Shown piece by piece: positions 50,224 through 59,290 of a stretch of DNA of 64,000 bases. The DNA is from Clostridiales bacterium (lineage in GTDB: Bacteria > Bacillota > Clostridia > Saccharofermentanales > DTU023). The stretch covers positions 42,705 through 106,704 of the forward strand of contig SFFI01000005.1 in assembly GCA_004556925.1 (NCBI GenBank). The letters are read 5' to 3'. The notes under the pieces were generated by a model. That model ran no database searches, was not told the origin of the DNA, and was given only the letters and a program-made list of their open reading frames with translations. The position numbers were made by a program, and so were the translations under genes. Within the stretch, counting starts at the first letter, position 1, and each line of letters opens with the position of its first letter.

Positions 50224-51202
50224 GCTGGGTGGCCAAGACCTGGAAGCCCAAGCGGGTCTTGCCCAAGCGTAAGTCACACCTGTCCGGCAAGAGCAAGTTC
50301 TCATGCCGTAAGAGCCTCCTGCCGTCGACGAAAGTACCGTTTAGTGAGGCTAAGTCTTCTAGATAAAAATAACCCGACTCGCGGATAAAGCGTGCATGTT
50401 GCCTTCCTATCCAGGGATCATGAAAGCAAAGATCCGCAAAGGCCGGGTCACGACCAAGGATAAACTCCTGGCCCAAAATCAGGGCCAGGCGTTTCTTTTG
50501 GGGGCCAGGACGGTCGTCTGGTCCCAGGTAAAAGAGTTCTGCTCCAGAGCTTTCGCCTGGAGGGCAAGCGAGCTCTTGCGTTGAGCAGGGATCCTGCCAG
50601 CGGAGGGGCTTTATCCCCCGGAACCGGCCAGCCTGGTAGCTGGAGTTGGCCAGGGCCTCCCGGAAGAGCTTGGCTAATTTTCGATATTGACCGGGACCCG
50701 CTAGCCGGCGGCCCAACTCCGCTAGTTCCTTTTGAACCTGATAGAACTCTGCCCAGGCAGACCAGAATTCGGGATATATTTGCTGGGCAGGCAGGCGCAG
50801 GGCTTGGCCGGGACCTAGTGGGAGGATAGGCAGGGTAAGTTTGCCCTTGTAGAGGTAAATGCTATCGAGGCTCAGATAGTCAAAGCTGGGCCTTAAAAGT
50901 CTCTCTTCAGCATCTTGAAAGACCTCCAAAATGCTGAGGATACGAAAGAGCCCGAGATCTTGCTGCCGCTTCCCCCGCCCATCCAGCCGCAAGAGGCACT
51001 CGCCCTGTAAGGGAGGCTCGACCGTAATCAAACGGTCCGGACCATCCTGGACCAGGCGGAGTTTGAGGGCCTGGGGTATGTGTTGGCCGGCTAGGAGCTC
51101 TAATTCGTAGGCGGTTAAGTCGGCTCCAGGGAGGATCTTCCAGTAAGGCAGGGCGGAGCGAGCGCGTGCGGCAAAGGCGGGAGATGGAGAAGACAGGAGC
51201 AT
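50156..51202 (-). CDS. FHA-domain protein of the Tad locus
   Basis: A 348-residue protein with a C-terminal forkhead-associated domain (about 235-335): FILGRDPAFADLCFHDPWIGRQHARFI and LEDLASLNGTFVDGRRL contain the phosphothreonine-binding Gly-Arg, Ser/His-type and Asn residues. The N-terminal 200 residues resemble the unnamed domain often fused to FHA in Tad clusters (LLRLDGRGKRQQDLGLFRIL). The start is 1 bp after the Flp1-like stop (TAAAATG), so it is translationally coupled to the pilus genes. Its C-terminal end overlaps upp antisense. Role probably regulatory. Confidence 0.82.
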   Translation of the reverse strand: MLLSSPSPAFAARARSALPYWKILPGADLTAYELELLAGQHIPQALKLRLVQDGPDRLITVEPPLQGECLLRLDGRGKRQQDLGLFRILSILEVFQDAEERLLRPSFDYLSLDSIYLYKGKLTLPILPLGPGQALRLPAQQIYPEFWSAWAEFYQVQKELAELGRRLAGPGQYRKLAKLFREALANSSYQAGRFRGIKPLRWQDPCSTQELACPPGESSGAELFYLGPDDRPGPQKKRLALILGQEFILGRDPAFADLCFHDPWIGRQHARFIRESGYFYLEDLASLNGTFVDGRRLLRHENLLLPDRCDLRLGKTRLGFQVLATQPTWYQRAGHPHHLSQAQYRPGH

Positions 51203-51203
51203 T

Positions 51204-51596
51204 TTACAAGTCGCCTAAGATGGAGGAATCAAAGACCTTATCCATGAGTTCTTGGGCGAAAGCGGTGATTTTTTCACGGAAGAGCAAGGCCAGCGCCAAG
51301 AGGGCTGCAATAATAATCACAATTTCAATCGTCCCCAGGCCGTCCGTTTTTGGCGACTTGTCCTGGAGGCGTTGGTGAAAGGCTTGCAGCCGCTTAGGGC
51401 TTAACCGGGGCAGGCTAAAAGCCTTTTGCCGGCCTAGGCATACATCTTCCAGCTCTTGGGAGGAGGCCTGGTCAAGACAGGCAGAGGCATGAGCCAGGGC
51501 TGTGCGCTCTAAGGCTAGATCTGCGAGTGCCTTAGGGGTGTCGGACGCTTGAGGCTCAGGGGATAGGAGTTCTTCTGGTTTCTGTTCGTACTTCAT
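51204..51596 (-). CDS. Flp1-like prepilin with long leader
   Basis: A 130-residue protein whose C-terminal part TDGLGTIEIVIIIAALLALALLF...AFAQELMDKVF matches Flp1-type pilins of Bacillota. A prepilin-peptidase-like site Gly86 before LGTIE places Glu at +5. The leader before it is 86 residues, rich in Ala/Leu/Gln, far longer than ordinary Flp leaders. The frame runs to 51695, but the ATG at 51596 (MKYEQK) follows GAAGGAACAC. It is encoded right after the TadBC fusion. No prepilin peptidase gene is in the window. Confidence 0.8.
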   Translation of the reverse strand: MKYEQKPEELLSPEPQASDTPKALADLALERTALAHASACLDQASSQELEDVCLGRQKAFSLPRLSPKRLQAFHQRLQDKSPKTDGLGTIEIVIIIAALLALALLFREKITAFAQELMDKVFDSSILGDL

Positions 51597-51633
51597 GTGT
51601 TCCTTCTTTCTTAGCACGGGTGAGCGTGCACTT

Positions 51634-53199
51634 TTAGATTTGCAGCTGCAAAAGCGCTGGCAGGGCGGAAATAGCAATAATGAGAATGAGGTCAAAGGTC
51701 ATGGGCAGGAGGATGCGTAAGCCCTTCTTGGCGAGCTGTTCCCGCATGGCATTGCGGTAGTGATCCTGGGTGCGCTGGGCCTGGACCCGGAGTAGGGCCA
51801 CTTGATGGTCTGAGCCTTCCCTGGCGTAGCGGGTTATGAGGCGGAGGGTCTGGGCGATTTCTGCCTGCCTCCTTTTTTGGGCTAAATTTTCCAGAGCTTC
51901 GGCGGCTCCCAGACCGCTTTCCAATTCTTGTTTGACCTCTAGGAGGTCGTGTTGGAGAACAGTGCACAGGGGCTTTTTCGGGGCCTTCAAAACGCCTGCC
52001 TTCCTCTCTGCTTTGGGGGTAGAACTGGGCAAAAGACAGATAAGGGTCAAGGTTAGGCTGCGGTCCAGGCTCAGAGAACTCTCTAAGAGGATGGCCAGGA
52101 GATTTAAAAAGGCGGGGTATTCAGCTTGCTCTGACCTGGTTAGGGACTTAGCGCCTTCCTGGAGACGGGCATCTGGATAGCAGAAGGCGAGGAAGGCCAG
52201 GGGGAAGGCGACCGGGCTGCGGGTCAAAAGGAGGCTAAGGCCTAACGTGACTAGGCCATAGCGGAATTTTTGCCAGGCCAACTGGGTCCAGAGGATTTGG
52301 GGATCCGGACCAAAACTTGCTAAATCCCGGAGGACTTGGCGGTGGAGTCCCTGGGGATAAGTCCGCGCGACTAAACTAGCCCAGCTATGGCAGAAGGCTT
52401 GTTGCCGCGTGCGGCTAGGAAGTTTCGGCAGCTTCAAATCTGGGAAAGGCGCAAGCTTAAGCCCCTCCCTTATCATCCTGAGAGCGAGGATCAGGCCTAG
52501 GGTTGCCAGGGTTAGGAAGCCGGACTGTAGGTAAGGCCAGGCTGCCAGTTGGGAGAGATCGTTGAGATAGCTACTCTGGTTAAGGGCCCAGGAGAGGCCG
52601 AAGGGTAGAACAGCCATGATGGAGGCTTCTGTCAAGGAGGCCGCGAGTTCGGCCTTCAGTTCTGCCTCCAGCTCCAGCTTTTTTTGCAGGGCATCCCGCT
52701 GCAACTCTAGAAAAATTTCATAGCGACCGCCCTTCTCTACCAAAGTGGCCAGGACCTGGGCAAAGGTGCGCAGAGAAGCTTGACTAAAATGCTGGGCAAA
52801 GTCCTCTAGGCCCTGTCTGAGGCTCACGCCTGCGTAGATGTTCAGGGACAATTGCTGGACGGCCTGGTAAACGCGGCCCTTTTCGGGCAGGTCTTGATTT
52901 AACTTTTGTGCGGCTTCTGCCAGACTGAGCTCTAGGTTGCGACCAGCGGTTACAGCAGAGGCCAAGTAAGAGAGAAAATAGGCAAAGTCCTTTTCTTCCT
53001 GGGCCTCTCTCCGGGCCAGCAGGAGTTTCTCCAGGGCTTTTGCCATTAAAAAGACCAGGCCGGGACCCCAGACCAAGGCCAGCTGACCAGAGCCTGGGAA
53101 AGCCAGGCTGGCTAGGCATAAAATGACCAGGCTCATGCCCCAAATAGGTAGATTCTTGGCCTTCAGCCAAGCGCTCATTTTCGTTCCTAGCGGGGTCAC
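51634..53199 (-). CDS. TadB-TadC fusion (two T2SSF domains)
   Basis: A 521-residue inner-membrane platform protein of the Tad pilus. Two T2SSF-type domains are fused: the first at about 65-205 (YFLSYLASAVTAGRNLELSL ... VLATLVEKGG), the second at about 355-515 (YPAFLNLLAILLESSLSLDRSL ... ITRYAREGSDHQ). Each is followed by membrane segments. In most Tad loci these are separate proteins TadB and TadC. The start is GTG at 53199, overlapping the tadA stop as GTGA, after CTAGGAGGCCCCT; an ATG at 53178 is an alternative. Confidence 0.83.
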   Translation of the reverse strand: MTPLGTKMSAWLKAKNLPIWGMSLVILCLASLAFPGSGQLALVWGPGLVFLMAKALEKLLLARREAQEEKDFAYFLSYLASAVTAGRNLELSLAEAAQKLNQDLPEKGRVYQAVQQLSLNIYAGVSLRQGLEDFAQHFSQASLRTFAQVLATLVEKGGRYEIFLELQRDALQKKLELEAELKAELAASLTEASIMAVLPFGLSWALNQSSYLNDLSQLAAWPYLQSGFLTLATLGLILALRMIREGLKLAPFPDLKLPKLPSRTRQQAFCHSWASLVARTYPQGLHRQVLRDLASFGPDPQILWTQLAWQKFRYGLVTLGLSLLLTRSPVAFPLAFLAFCYPDARLQEGAKSLTRSEQAEYPAFLNLLAILLESSLSLDRSLTLTLICLLPSSTPKAERKAGVLKAPKKPLCTVLQHDLLEVKQELESGLGAAEALENLAQKRRQAEIAQTLRLITRYAREGSDHQVALLRVQAQRTQDHYRNAMREQLAKKGLRILLPMTFDLILIIAISALPALLQLQI

Positions 53200-54479
53200 A
53201 GGGGCCTCCTAGAATGGGCTACCGGTGGGTCAGGCTGTGCGGACCAGACGTGCATGGGGCCTTTTGCAGTTTCTAGACCCGCCAGACTCGTTGCAGGGCT
53301 TTGCGGTTTGCAGGCTCCTCTGCCCACACGGACGAGTTGCCCCTTTTCGTTACGCGTGAATACGGGCGACAGGAAGCAGTCAGTCTCTGTTCTGACCTGG
53401 GGCGCCACCACGCTGTGGACTTGGCGCTTACCTGAGCTCAAACGTTCTAAATGCACGATATAGTCGAGTGAGCTATACAGCATACGGCGGACGGCAATCC
53501 AAGGCAGGTCCAAGCGGAGAAGGAGTAAAAGTGCTAAGCGGTCCAGCATATCTTCTGGGCTATTGGCATGGCCGGAAGACATGGAACCGGGGTGGCCAGA
53601 CCGCATGGCTTCAATCATGGCGTAGGCCTCCTCACCCCGGACCTCGCCCACGATAATGCGGTCAGGCCGCAGACGGAGGGCAGCGCGAATTAAGCTTTCC
53701 AGACTTAAGCCACCCTTGCCTTCTGGTCCCGCCTCCCTGGCCTCTAGGCGGAGGAGGTTGGGTACACCTTGCAAGTCCAGCTCTGCGGTATCCTCAATCG
53801 TAATAACCCGGGAATCCTTGGGGATGGCCCCGGAAAGGGCGTTAAGAAAACTGGTCTTGCCTGAGCCGGTCCCTCCAGACACAAAGATGTTTTTGCGTTG
53901 CTTGACGGCTGTGGAGAGGAATTTTGCAAGTTCCGGCGTGAGAGAGTCTCTTTGGACCAGTTCCTTCAGCTGGGGACGAAAATTCCTAAAACGGCGCAAA
54001 GACAGGGCGGGGCCGTCTGGGCTCGCCGGTGGCAGAACGGCCTGCATACGGGACCCATCTTCAAAGCGCAAGGCTCCCAGAGGCTTTTGCTCGCTAATGT
54101 TGCGGTTGGCCCGGCCAAAACAGCGGTGGATCATGCGCAGGAGGTGGTCCGCATCGTCAAAGGCAAGTGGGGCCTTGGATACCCGACCTTCCTTTTCAAT
54201 AAAGATTTGGTCAGGCCCATTTACCATGATCTCCGTAATGTCAGGGTCTTCAACCAGGTCTTCCAAAATATCCAAGCCCCGCATGGTGTTATAGAGCGAT
54301 CGGGCCAGGTCCTGCTTGGCTTGCAGGCTTAAGTCAGAGCCTTCATATTCTTGGCCGACGAATTCTGCCAGGACCTTTTTGAGCTCCCAGGCCGAACAGG
54401 TTTCAATCCCTGGCTGGGCCAGCAGGGCTTTGGCAATGAGGGCTTGGCGGTCTTTATAGCTGAGGATGGGGAGGGACAT
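53196..54479 (-). CDS. tadA: Tad/Cpa pilus assembly ATPase
   Basis: A 427-residue type II/IV secretion ATPase that powers pilus assembly. The N-terminal domain includes ITEIMVNGPDQIFIEKEGR, typical of CpaF/TadA. The Walker A is FVSGGTGSGKTSFLNAL (about 200-210), the Asp box VITIEDTAELDL, Walker B RPDRIIVGEVRGEEA and the His box GSMSSGHAN. All key residues are intact. The start overlaps the preceding gene by 26 bp and follows AGGAGTAACGC. Confidence 0.93.
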   Translation of the reverse strand: MSLPILSYKDRQALIAKALLAQPGIETCSAWELKKVLAEFVGQEYEGSDLSLQAKQDLARSLYNTMRGLDILEDLVEDPDITEIMVNGPDQIFIEKEGRVSKAPLAFDDADHLLRMIHRCFGRANRNISEQKPLGALRFEDGSRMQAVLPPASPDGPALSLRRFRNFRPQLKELVQRDSLTPELAKFLSTAVKQRKNIFVSGGTGSGKTSFLNALSGAIPKDSRVITIEDTAELDLQGVPNLLRLEAREAGPEGKGGLSLESLIRAALRLRPDRIIVGEVRGEEAYAMIEAMRSGHPGSMSSGHANSPEDMLDRLALLLLLRLDLPWIAVRRMLYSSLDYIVHLERLSSGKRQVHSVVAPQVRTETDCFLSPVFTRNEKGQLVRVGRGACKPQSPATSLAGLETAKGPMHVWSAQPDPPVAHSRRPL

Positions 54480-55422
54480 GAGCGTTACTCCTGGATTGAA
54501 GTTTGAGATCGTAGGGATTCATTTCTACAAAGTGCACACTGGGCGGGAGGCTGGCAAGGAGGGCCTGCATTTCCTGACGTCCGGCCTGGGCCGCGTAGTC
54601 TTGGGCCCGGGGCATTTCGGCTACGAAAACATCTGCAACAACCGTTAGGGCCTTAAGGACGGGGAAGGGGAGGCTGCCTAGCTCTACGAGCCCCACGGAG
54701 GTCTCAGAACGGGAACGGATGAAGAGTCGAAAAAGTTTGAGGACTTCCTTTTGACTTTTGAGAGGGGATAGGACGAGGTCTTCCGGTCTGCCGCCGGTCC
54801 TGAGGGCGTAGCAGCCCCTCCCTTGGGCCTCAAAGCAGGGGCCTAGGGAATCGTAGTCCGCCTGGGCTCCCGTGCTTAGCAGTAGGAGGAGGGAGGAAAG
54901 TTCAGGACCGGGTGAGAAGACCAGGGGGAGCGAAACCTGGTAGGCCGGAGCTAAAGGGAAATAGTAGAGGGGATGCCCAAGCCTGGCTTGTTGGCGTAAG
55001 AAGTTTTGCAGCCAAAGCTGTCGAAGACGGAGGTTAAAGCTGTAGGCCATGACTAGAGGCTTTGCGGAGATGCCTCCCGGGGCAGCGCGGACGAGGTTTT
55101 GATCAAGGAGGCGTATGATCTCCGTTAATTTCATCCCTTGACTGATCAGCTCCTTGTGCCAAGGCCGGGCCTTGCGGGCCTTCCGCACTTGGGGGTAAGC
55201 TGCAAGGCTTTGCTTGAGCCGGGGGGGCAGGGGGAAGTCTTCTGCCAGAATTATGAGATCCCAAGCCTTGTCCCTTTCCAGGACCTGCTCAGCTACTGTA
55301 GCTTCGCCAAGGGTTCGGCAGGCGAAGTTATTTCCCGGCGCTTGGTTAAGCTGTTGGCCCAGACGTCGGGCAAAGACTTGGTCGGGGTCCAGCATGAGGA
55401 TTTTGGCGGGTCTAGGGGACAA
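54454..55422 (-). CDS. TadZ/CpaE-like protein (degenerate)
   Basis: A 322-residue protein at the head of the Tad operon. Residues 5-60 look like a receiver-type fold (ILMLDPDQVFARRLGQQL ... WDLIILAEDFPL). The remainder has the length and position of the MinD-like half of TadZ/CpaE, but no Walker A lysine motif is visible, so it is probably a degenerate, non-hydrolysing localisation factor. The assignment rests mainly on place and size. The start is TTG at 55422 after AAAGGAGG with 8-base spacing. It overlaps tadA by 26 bp. Confidence 0.65.
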   Translation of the reverse strand: MSPRPAKILMLDPDQVFARRLGQQLNQAPGNNFACRTLGEATVAEQVLERDKAWDLIILAEDFPLPPRLKQSLAAYPQVRKARKARPWHKELISQGMKLTEIIRLLDQNLVRAAPGGISAKPLVMAYSFNLRLRQLWLQNFLRQQARLGHPLYYFPLAPAYQVSLPLVFSPGPELSSLLLLLSTGAQADYDSLGPCFEAQGRGCYALRTGGRPEDLVLSPLKSQKEVLKLFRLFIRSRSETSVGLVELGSLPFPVLKALTVVADVFVAEMPRAQDYAAQAGRQEMQALLASLPPSVHFVEMNPYDLKLQSRSNAHVPPHPQL

Positions 55423-55638
55423 GGGGGCTTCCTCCTTTAGCTTTCAGACTTTTGGCAGGTGCAAATTAAAGCCTGTCAGGAGTCTAGCCTATTGTGGGGG
55501 GCGACTGGCCAGGAAAGCTTCGACAATAGCTCCTAATTGCTGACATTGATCGACAAAAAGGCGGCAACTGGCTAATTTTGTGGCAAAATTCGCTTGCTAT
55601 TTCCTGCTAGTCCAAGCATCATTAGAAAGCACGTTTAG

Positions 55639-55661
55639 GCCGGTGAGAGATTTCTCCCGGC
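55639..55661 (+). other. Stem-loop in the metK leader
   Basis: GCCGG (55639-55643) pairs with CCGGC (55657-55661) and GAGA with TCTC inside, with one bulged T. The 305-bp divergent spacer 55423-55727 shows also a small dyad AATTTTG/CAAAATT (55574-55590), but no S-box riboswitch signature. Confidence 0.45.
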
Positions 55662-55727
55662 TTTCATCTAGGCTTAGACCTAGGCCTGGAGCTATATACA
55701 ACTGAAAAGGAATATAGGAAAGCATAT

Positions 55728-56915
55728 ATGACAAAAAAGAACATCCAGTACATTACCTCTGAATCTGTAACCGAAGGCCATCCCGATAAGGTCTGTGACC
55801 AAATTGCGGATGCGATCTTGGACGAGTTACTGAAGCAAGACCCCCTCTCCCGTGTAGCTTGCGAGGTGGTTGCCTCTACCGGCCTGGTTCTGGTCATGGG
55901 GGAAATTACAACCAAGGCTTACTGCGACATCCCCACTGTGGTCAAAAAGACTCTGAAAGAGATTGGTTACTGTGACCGCTTTGCCGGCTTTGACGCAGAC
56001 TCCTGTGCCATCTTGACCAGCATCAATGAACAGTCTCCAGACATTGCCCTGGGTGTAGACCAATCGCTGGAAGCCAAGGCGGGTGAAAGTGACTTTACCT
56101 TGGGCGCAGGTGACCAAGGGATTATGTTTGGCTATGCCTGCCGGGATACGGAAAACTTTATGCCCCTGCCCATCACCCTAGCCCACCGCCTGTGCAAGGG
56201 TCTGGCGGATGCCAGAAAATCTGGTAGAGCAAAGACCTTCCTACCAGATGGTAAGGCCCAAGTTACCGTTTGCTATGAAGATGGTAAACCTCAATTTATC
56301 GATACTGTGGTTGTCTCTACCCAGCATCGCGCAGATGCTAGCCTGGAAGAGGTTAAGGAAGAGGTTTTCCAAGAAGTCATTTATAAGCTCTTGCCCCAGG
56401 ATCTCCTGCTGCCTGAAACGAAGTATTACATCAACCCCACTGGCCGCTTTGTGGTGGGCGGACCCCAAGGCGACTCTGGCCTCACTGGCCGCAAGCTGAT
56501 TGTGGATACCTACGGCGGCTTCTCCCGTCACGGCGGTGGTTCCTTCTCCGGCAAGGACCCCACCAAGGTAGACCGGTCTGCTTCTTACGCTGCCCGCTAC
56601 GTGGCTAAAAACCTTGTGGCTGCGGGCCTGGCTGACCGCGTAGAAGTCCTGTTGGCCTATGCCATTGGTGTGGCAGAGCCTGTTGCCATTGATGTAGACT
56701 GCTTCGGCACAGCCAAGCTGCCAGAAGCAGAAATTGCCCAGCTTGTGCGGGACAACTTTGACCTGCGTCCTCAGGCCATCATTAAGAATTTTGACCTGCA
56801 AAGACCGCTCTACCGTCAAGTAGCTGCCTACGGACACTTTGGCCGGGATGACCTAGACCTGCCCTGGGAACGCACAGATAAACTTGATCTACTGCGGGAA
56901 AAAGCTGGTTTATAG
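55728..56915 (+). CDS. metK: S-adenosylmethionine synthetase
   Basis: This enzyme makes S-adenosylmethionine from ATP and methionine. It has the standard 395 residues with SESVTEGHPDKVCDQIADA at the start, GAGDQGIMFGYA as the central signature and GGGSFSGKDPTKVDRSA, the phosphate-binding loop. The start follows TAGGAAAG. The 3' end overlaps the comF-like frame by 32 bp if the latter starts at its first TTG. Confidence 0.98.
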   Translation: MTKKNIQYITSESVTEGHPDKVCDQIADAILDELLKQDPLSRVACEVVASTGLVLVMGEITTKAYCDIPTVVKKTLKEIGYCDRFAGFDADSCAILTSINEQSPDIALGVDQSLEAKAGESDFTLGAGDQGIMFGYACRDTENFMPLPITLAHRLCKGLADARKSGRAKTFLPDGKAQVTVCYEDGKPQFIDTVVVSTQHRADASLEEVKEEVFQEVIYKLLPQDLLLPETKYYINPTGRFVVGGPQGDSGLTGRKLIVDTYGGFSRHGGGSFSGKDPTKVDRSASYAARYVAKNLVAAGLADRVEVLLAYAIGVAEPVAIDVDCFGTAKLPEAEIAQLVRDNFDLRPQAIIKNFDLQRPLYRQVAAYGHFGRDDLDLPWERTDKLDLLREKAGL

Positions 56916-57666
56916 AGCTTTTAGGCAGGTCTTGGATTGCCAGGTCTGCCTCTTGTGTGGACAGACCCTCTGGCAAGAACCAGGCCGCCTGCCCGCCTGG
57001 CTCGGTACAAACAAAACTTACCAGCCCTGGGATCTGAGCCAGCTGACATACTGGCTCTGCCCCAGTTGTCTGGCCCGCCTGCCTCTCAAAACGGAGGGTT
57101 GGCAATATTTAGCCAGGACGAGAATCCCTCTTGCCCTGGTTTTTGATTATGAAGATCCTATTCGGCAAGCTTTCCTGGACCTCAAATTTTCCGGGCAGCG
57201 CCTGTCCGCTGACCTTTTGGCCCTCGTTGCGGCTTACCGTTTAAGGCAGCTGGGCTTTAGGCCCCAGGCCCTGATTCCCCTGCCACTTGGGGCCCGGAGG
57301 GTCAAGCAGAGGGGCTATAACCAGGCCGAATTGATTTGTCAGTCCCTTGCGCCCCTGGTCGGGGCTGAGGTCCTGACTTCCTGCCTTATCCGGGTACGCG
57401 AGACCCCGCCCCAAACCCGTATGCCCAATTATGCTGCCAGGCAGGCCAATGTACAGGGGGCCTTTGCCCTCAATCCTGACTTTAACCTAGAGCCCTGGCG
57501 GCACAAATCCGTGCTCCTGCTTGATGATATCTATACATCTGGCGCCAGCCTGGGAGCAGGTGCCCAGGTCCTCTGGCAGGCCCGGCTTCAGGTCCGGGCC
57601 TTGGCCCTGGCCCAGCAAGCATTTTCACCAGTCCTTACACAAAGTGCAGCAAATACGCTATTATAA
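56884..57666 (+). CDS. comF: ComF-family phosphoribosyltransferase-like protein
   Basis: A 260-residue member of the ComF family, used in DNA uptake or its remodelling. An N-terminal Zn-ribbon has Cys in CQVCLLCGQTLW and CPSC. The PRTase fold contains LIPLPLGARRVKQRGYNQAELI and the PRPP motif VLLLDDIYTSGAS. The start is uncertain: the first possible codon is TTG at 56884 inside metK, and a TTG at 56932 after AGGCAGG is also possible. It is followed by cysS and lies close to sigH, which in Bacillus controls competence genes. Confidence 0.85.
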   Translation: MIYCGKKLVYRAFRQVLDCQVCLLCGQTLWQEPGRLPAWLGTNKTYQPWDLSQLTYWLCPSCLARLPLKTEGWQYLARTRIPLALVFDYEDPIRQAFLDLKFSGQRLSADLLALVAAYRLRQLGFRPQALIPLPLGARRVKQRGYNQAELICQSLAPLVGAEVLTSCLIRVRETPPQTRMPNYAARQANVQGAFALNPDFNLEPWRHKSVLLLDDIYTSGASLGAGAQVLWQARLQVRALALAQQAFSPVLTQSAANTLL

Positions 57667-57863
57667 GTTTACCCGGAAGGCATGAGCTGCTTCATTTTTG
57701 AACCTTCATGACGAAAAAGGGAGTCTGAGTCGATGTGGAATGTGGCCACGCCCTTAGGGGACGGCCTAAGACCACCGCAGGACACCCACCTTGCTTTAGT
57801 GGCGAGGTGTCAAAAAGGAGTGGCCGCCTTTTCGGGTTTTCTCAGCTAAAGGAGGACCATTCT

Positions 57864-59264
57864 TTGTACGTCTACAATGATCTTAGCCGCAAGAAAGAAG
57901 AACTCACCCCTCAAACGCCCCAACACTACAAGGTTTATGTTTGCGGCCCAACAGTCTACGACTATTTCCATTTGGGCAATGCCCGGCCTTTTATTGTCTA
58001 TGATACCCTGCGCCGGTATTTAGAATACCAAGGGTTCACCGTGGATTATGTGCAGAACTTCACGGACATAGACGACAAGGTCATTAACCGGGCCCATGAG
58101 GAGGGGATTAGCTGTAAAGAACTGACCGACCGCATGATCCAAGAATACTTTGTCGACGCGGATGGCCTTAATATCCGTCGTGCTACCCACCATCCCCGGG
58201 CGACGGAATGCATTCCGGAAATCCTGAATATGGTACAAACTCTCTATGATAAGGGCTATGCCTATGTTTTAGATGATGGTGTCTATTTTGATACGGGCAA
58301 ATTTGCCGACTATGGCAAACTTTCCCATCGAGATGTGGAGGAAATGGAAACCCAGGCTCGGGTCCAGTCTAATGATGCGAAACGCCACCCCTCCGACTTT
58401 GTGATATGGAAATTTAAGAAGGAGGGCGAACCTGCCTGGCCCTCCGCTTGGGGCGAAGGCAGACCCGGTTGGCATATCGAGTGCTCGGCCATGAACAAAA
58501 AATACCTGGGTGATACCGTGGATATTCATGGCGGCGGTCAAGACCTCATTTTCCCCCACCATGAAAATGAAATTGCCCAGTCTGAGGCGGCTAACGATAA
58601 GCCCTTTGTGCGCTATTGGATGCATAACGGTTTCGTCAACGTAGACAATGTCAAAATGGCTAAATCCCTGGGTAATTTCTTTAGGGTACGCGACTTGGTT
58701 CAATATTACCCCTACGAGGTCCTGCGCTTCTTTATGCTCCAGGCCCACTACCGTATGCCGATTAACTTTACCAAGGAACTCTTAGACGCGGCACAAAATG
58801 GCTGGCAACGGATTAAAAATTTCGCCTCTAACCTAGCCTTCTTGCTAGAGGCTGAGGAGGCGGAGGACGGCCTGGCAGCCCAGGATGTGCAGGATATTTG
58901 CCTGCAAGCCCGTAAGGCTTTTGAGGCAGGCATGGATGACGACTTAAATACAGCGGATGCCTTTGCCGCAATTTTTGGTCTGGTGCGAGAAGTCAACAGC
59001 CTCTTGGCTGGCCACAAACTGCAAAAGGAAGCCATCCAAGGGGTCCAAACCACCCTGCTGGACCTGCTAGAGGTCTTAGGTCTAGACCCCTATGCCGGGG
59101 GAGAGACGTCCATCCCGCAAGAGATTTGGAACTTGGCCCAAGAACGGCAAGCGGCCAAAACGGCCAAAGACTATGCCAAGGCTGACGCGCTGCGGGCACA
59201 AATCCAAGCCCAGGGCTGGAAGCTAGAGGATACGGCAGAAGGGCCCAAACTCAGCAAAGCCTAG
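57864..59264 (+). CDS. cysS: Cysteinyl-tRNA synthetase
   Basis: A class I aminoacyl-tRNA synthetase. The Zn/Cys and HIGH-like region VYVCGPTVYDYFHLGNARPF, GWHIECSAM, HGGGQDLIFPHHENEIAQSEA and the KMSKS-like VKMAKSLGNF are all in order. The frame is open to 57735, but the TTG at 57864 follows AAAGGAGGACCATTC and gives the normal start LYVYNDLSRKKEELTP with 466 residues. The leader 57667-57863 contains several small stems, including CACCTTGC/GCGAGGTG, but no recognisable T-box. Confidence 0.97.
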   Translation: MYVYNDLSRKKEELTPQTPQHYKVYVCGPTVYDYFHLGNARPFIVYDTLRRYLEYQGFTVDYVQNFTDIDDKVINRAHEEGISCKELTDRMIQEYFVDADGLNIRRATHHPRATECIPEILNMVQTLYDKGYAYVLDDGVYFDTGKFADYGKLSHRDVEEMETQARVQSNDAKRHPSDFVIWKFKKEGEPAWPSAWGEGRPGWHIECSAMNKKYLGDTVDIHGGGQDLIFPHHENEIAQSEAANDKPFVRYWMHNGFVNVDNVKMAKSLGNFFRVRDLVQYYPYEVLRFFMLQAHYRMPINFTKELLDAAQNGWQRIKNFASNLAFLLEAEEAEDGLAAQDVQDICLQARKAFEAGMDDDLNTADAFAAIFGLVREVNSLLAGHKLQKEAIQGVQTTLLDLLEVLGLDPYAGGETSIPQEIWNLAQERQAAKTAKDYAKADALRAQIQAQGWKLEDTAEGPKLSKA

Positions 59265-59290
59265 AAATGTTGTGAGGATATTACAACTAG

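Noticed and set aside
55423..55727. S-box (SAM) riboswitch ahead of metK
   Set aside because: The spacer shows only small stem-loops; none of the conserved S-box blocks could be found by eye.
57667..57863. T-box leader of cysS
   Set aside because: Stems are present, but the conserved AGGGTGGNACCGCG element and a clear antiterminator were not seen.
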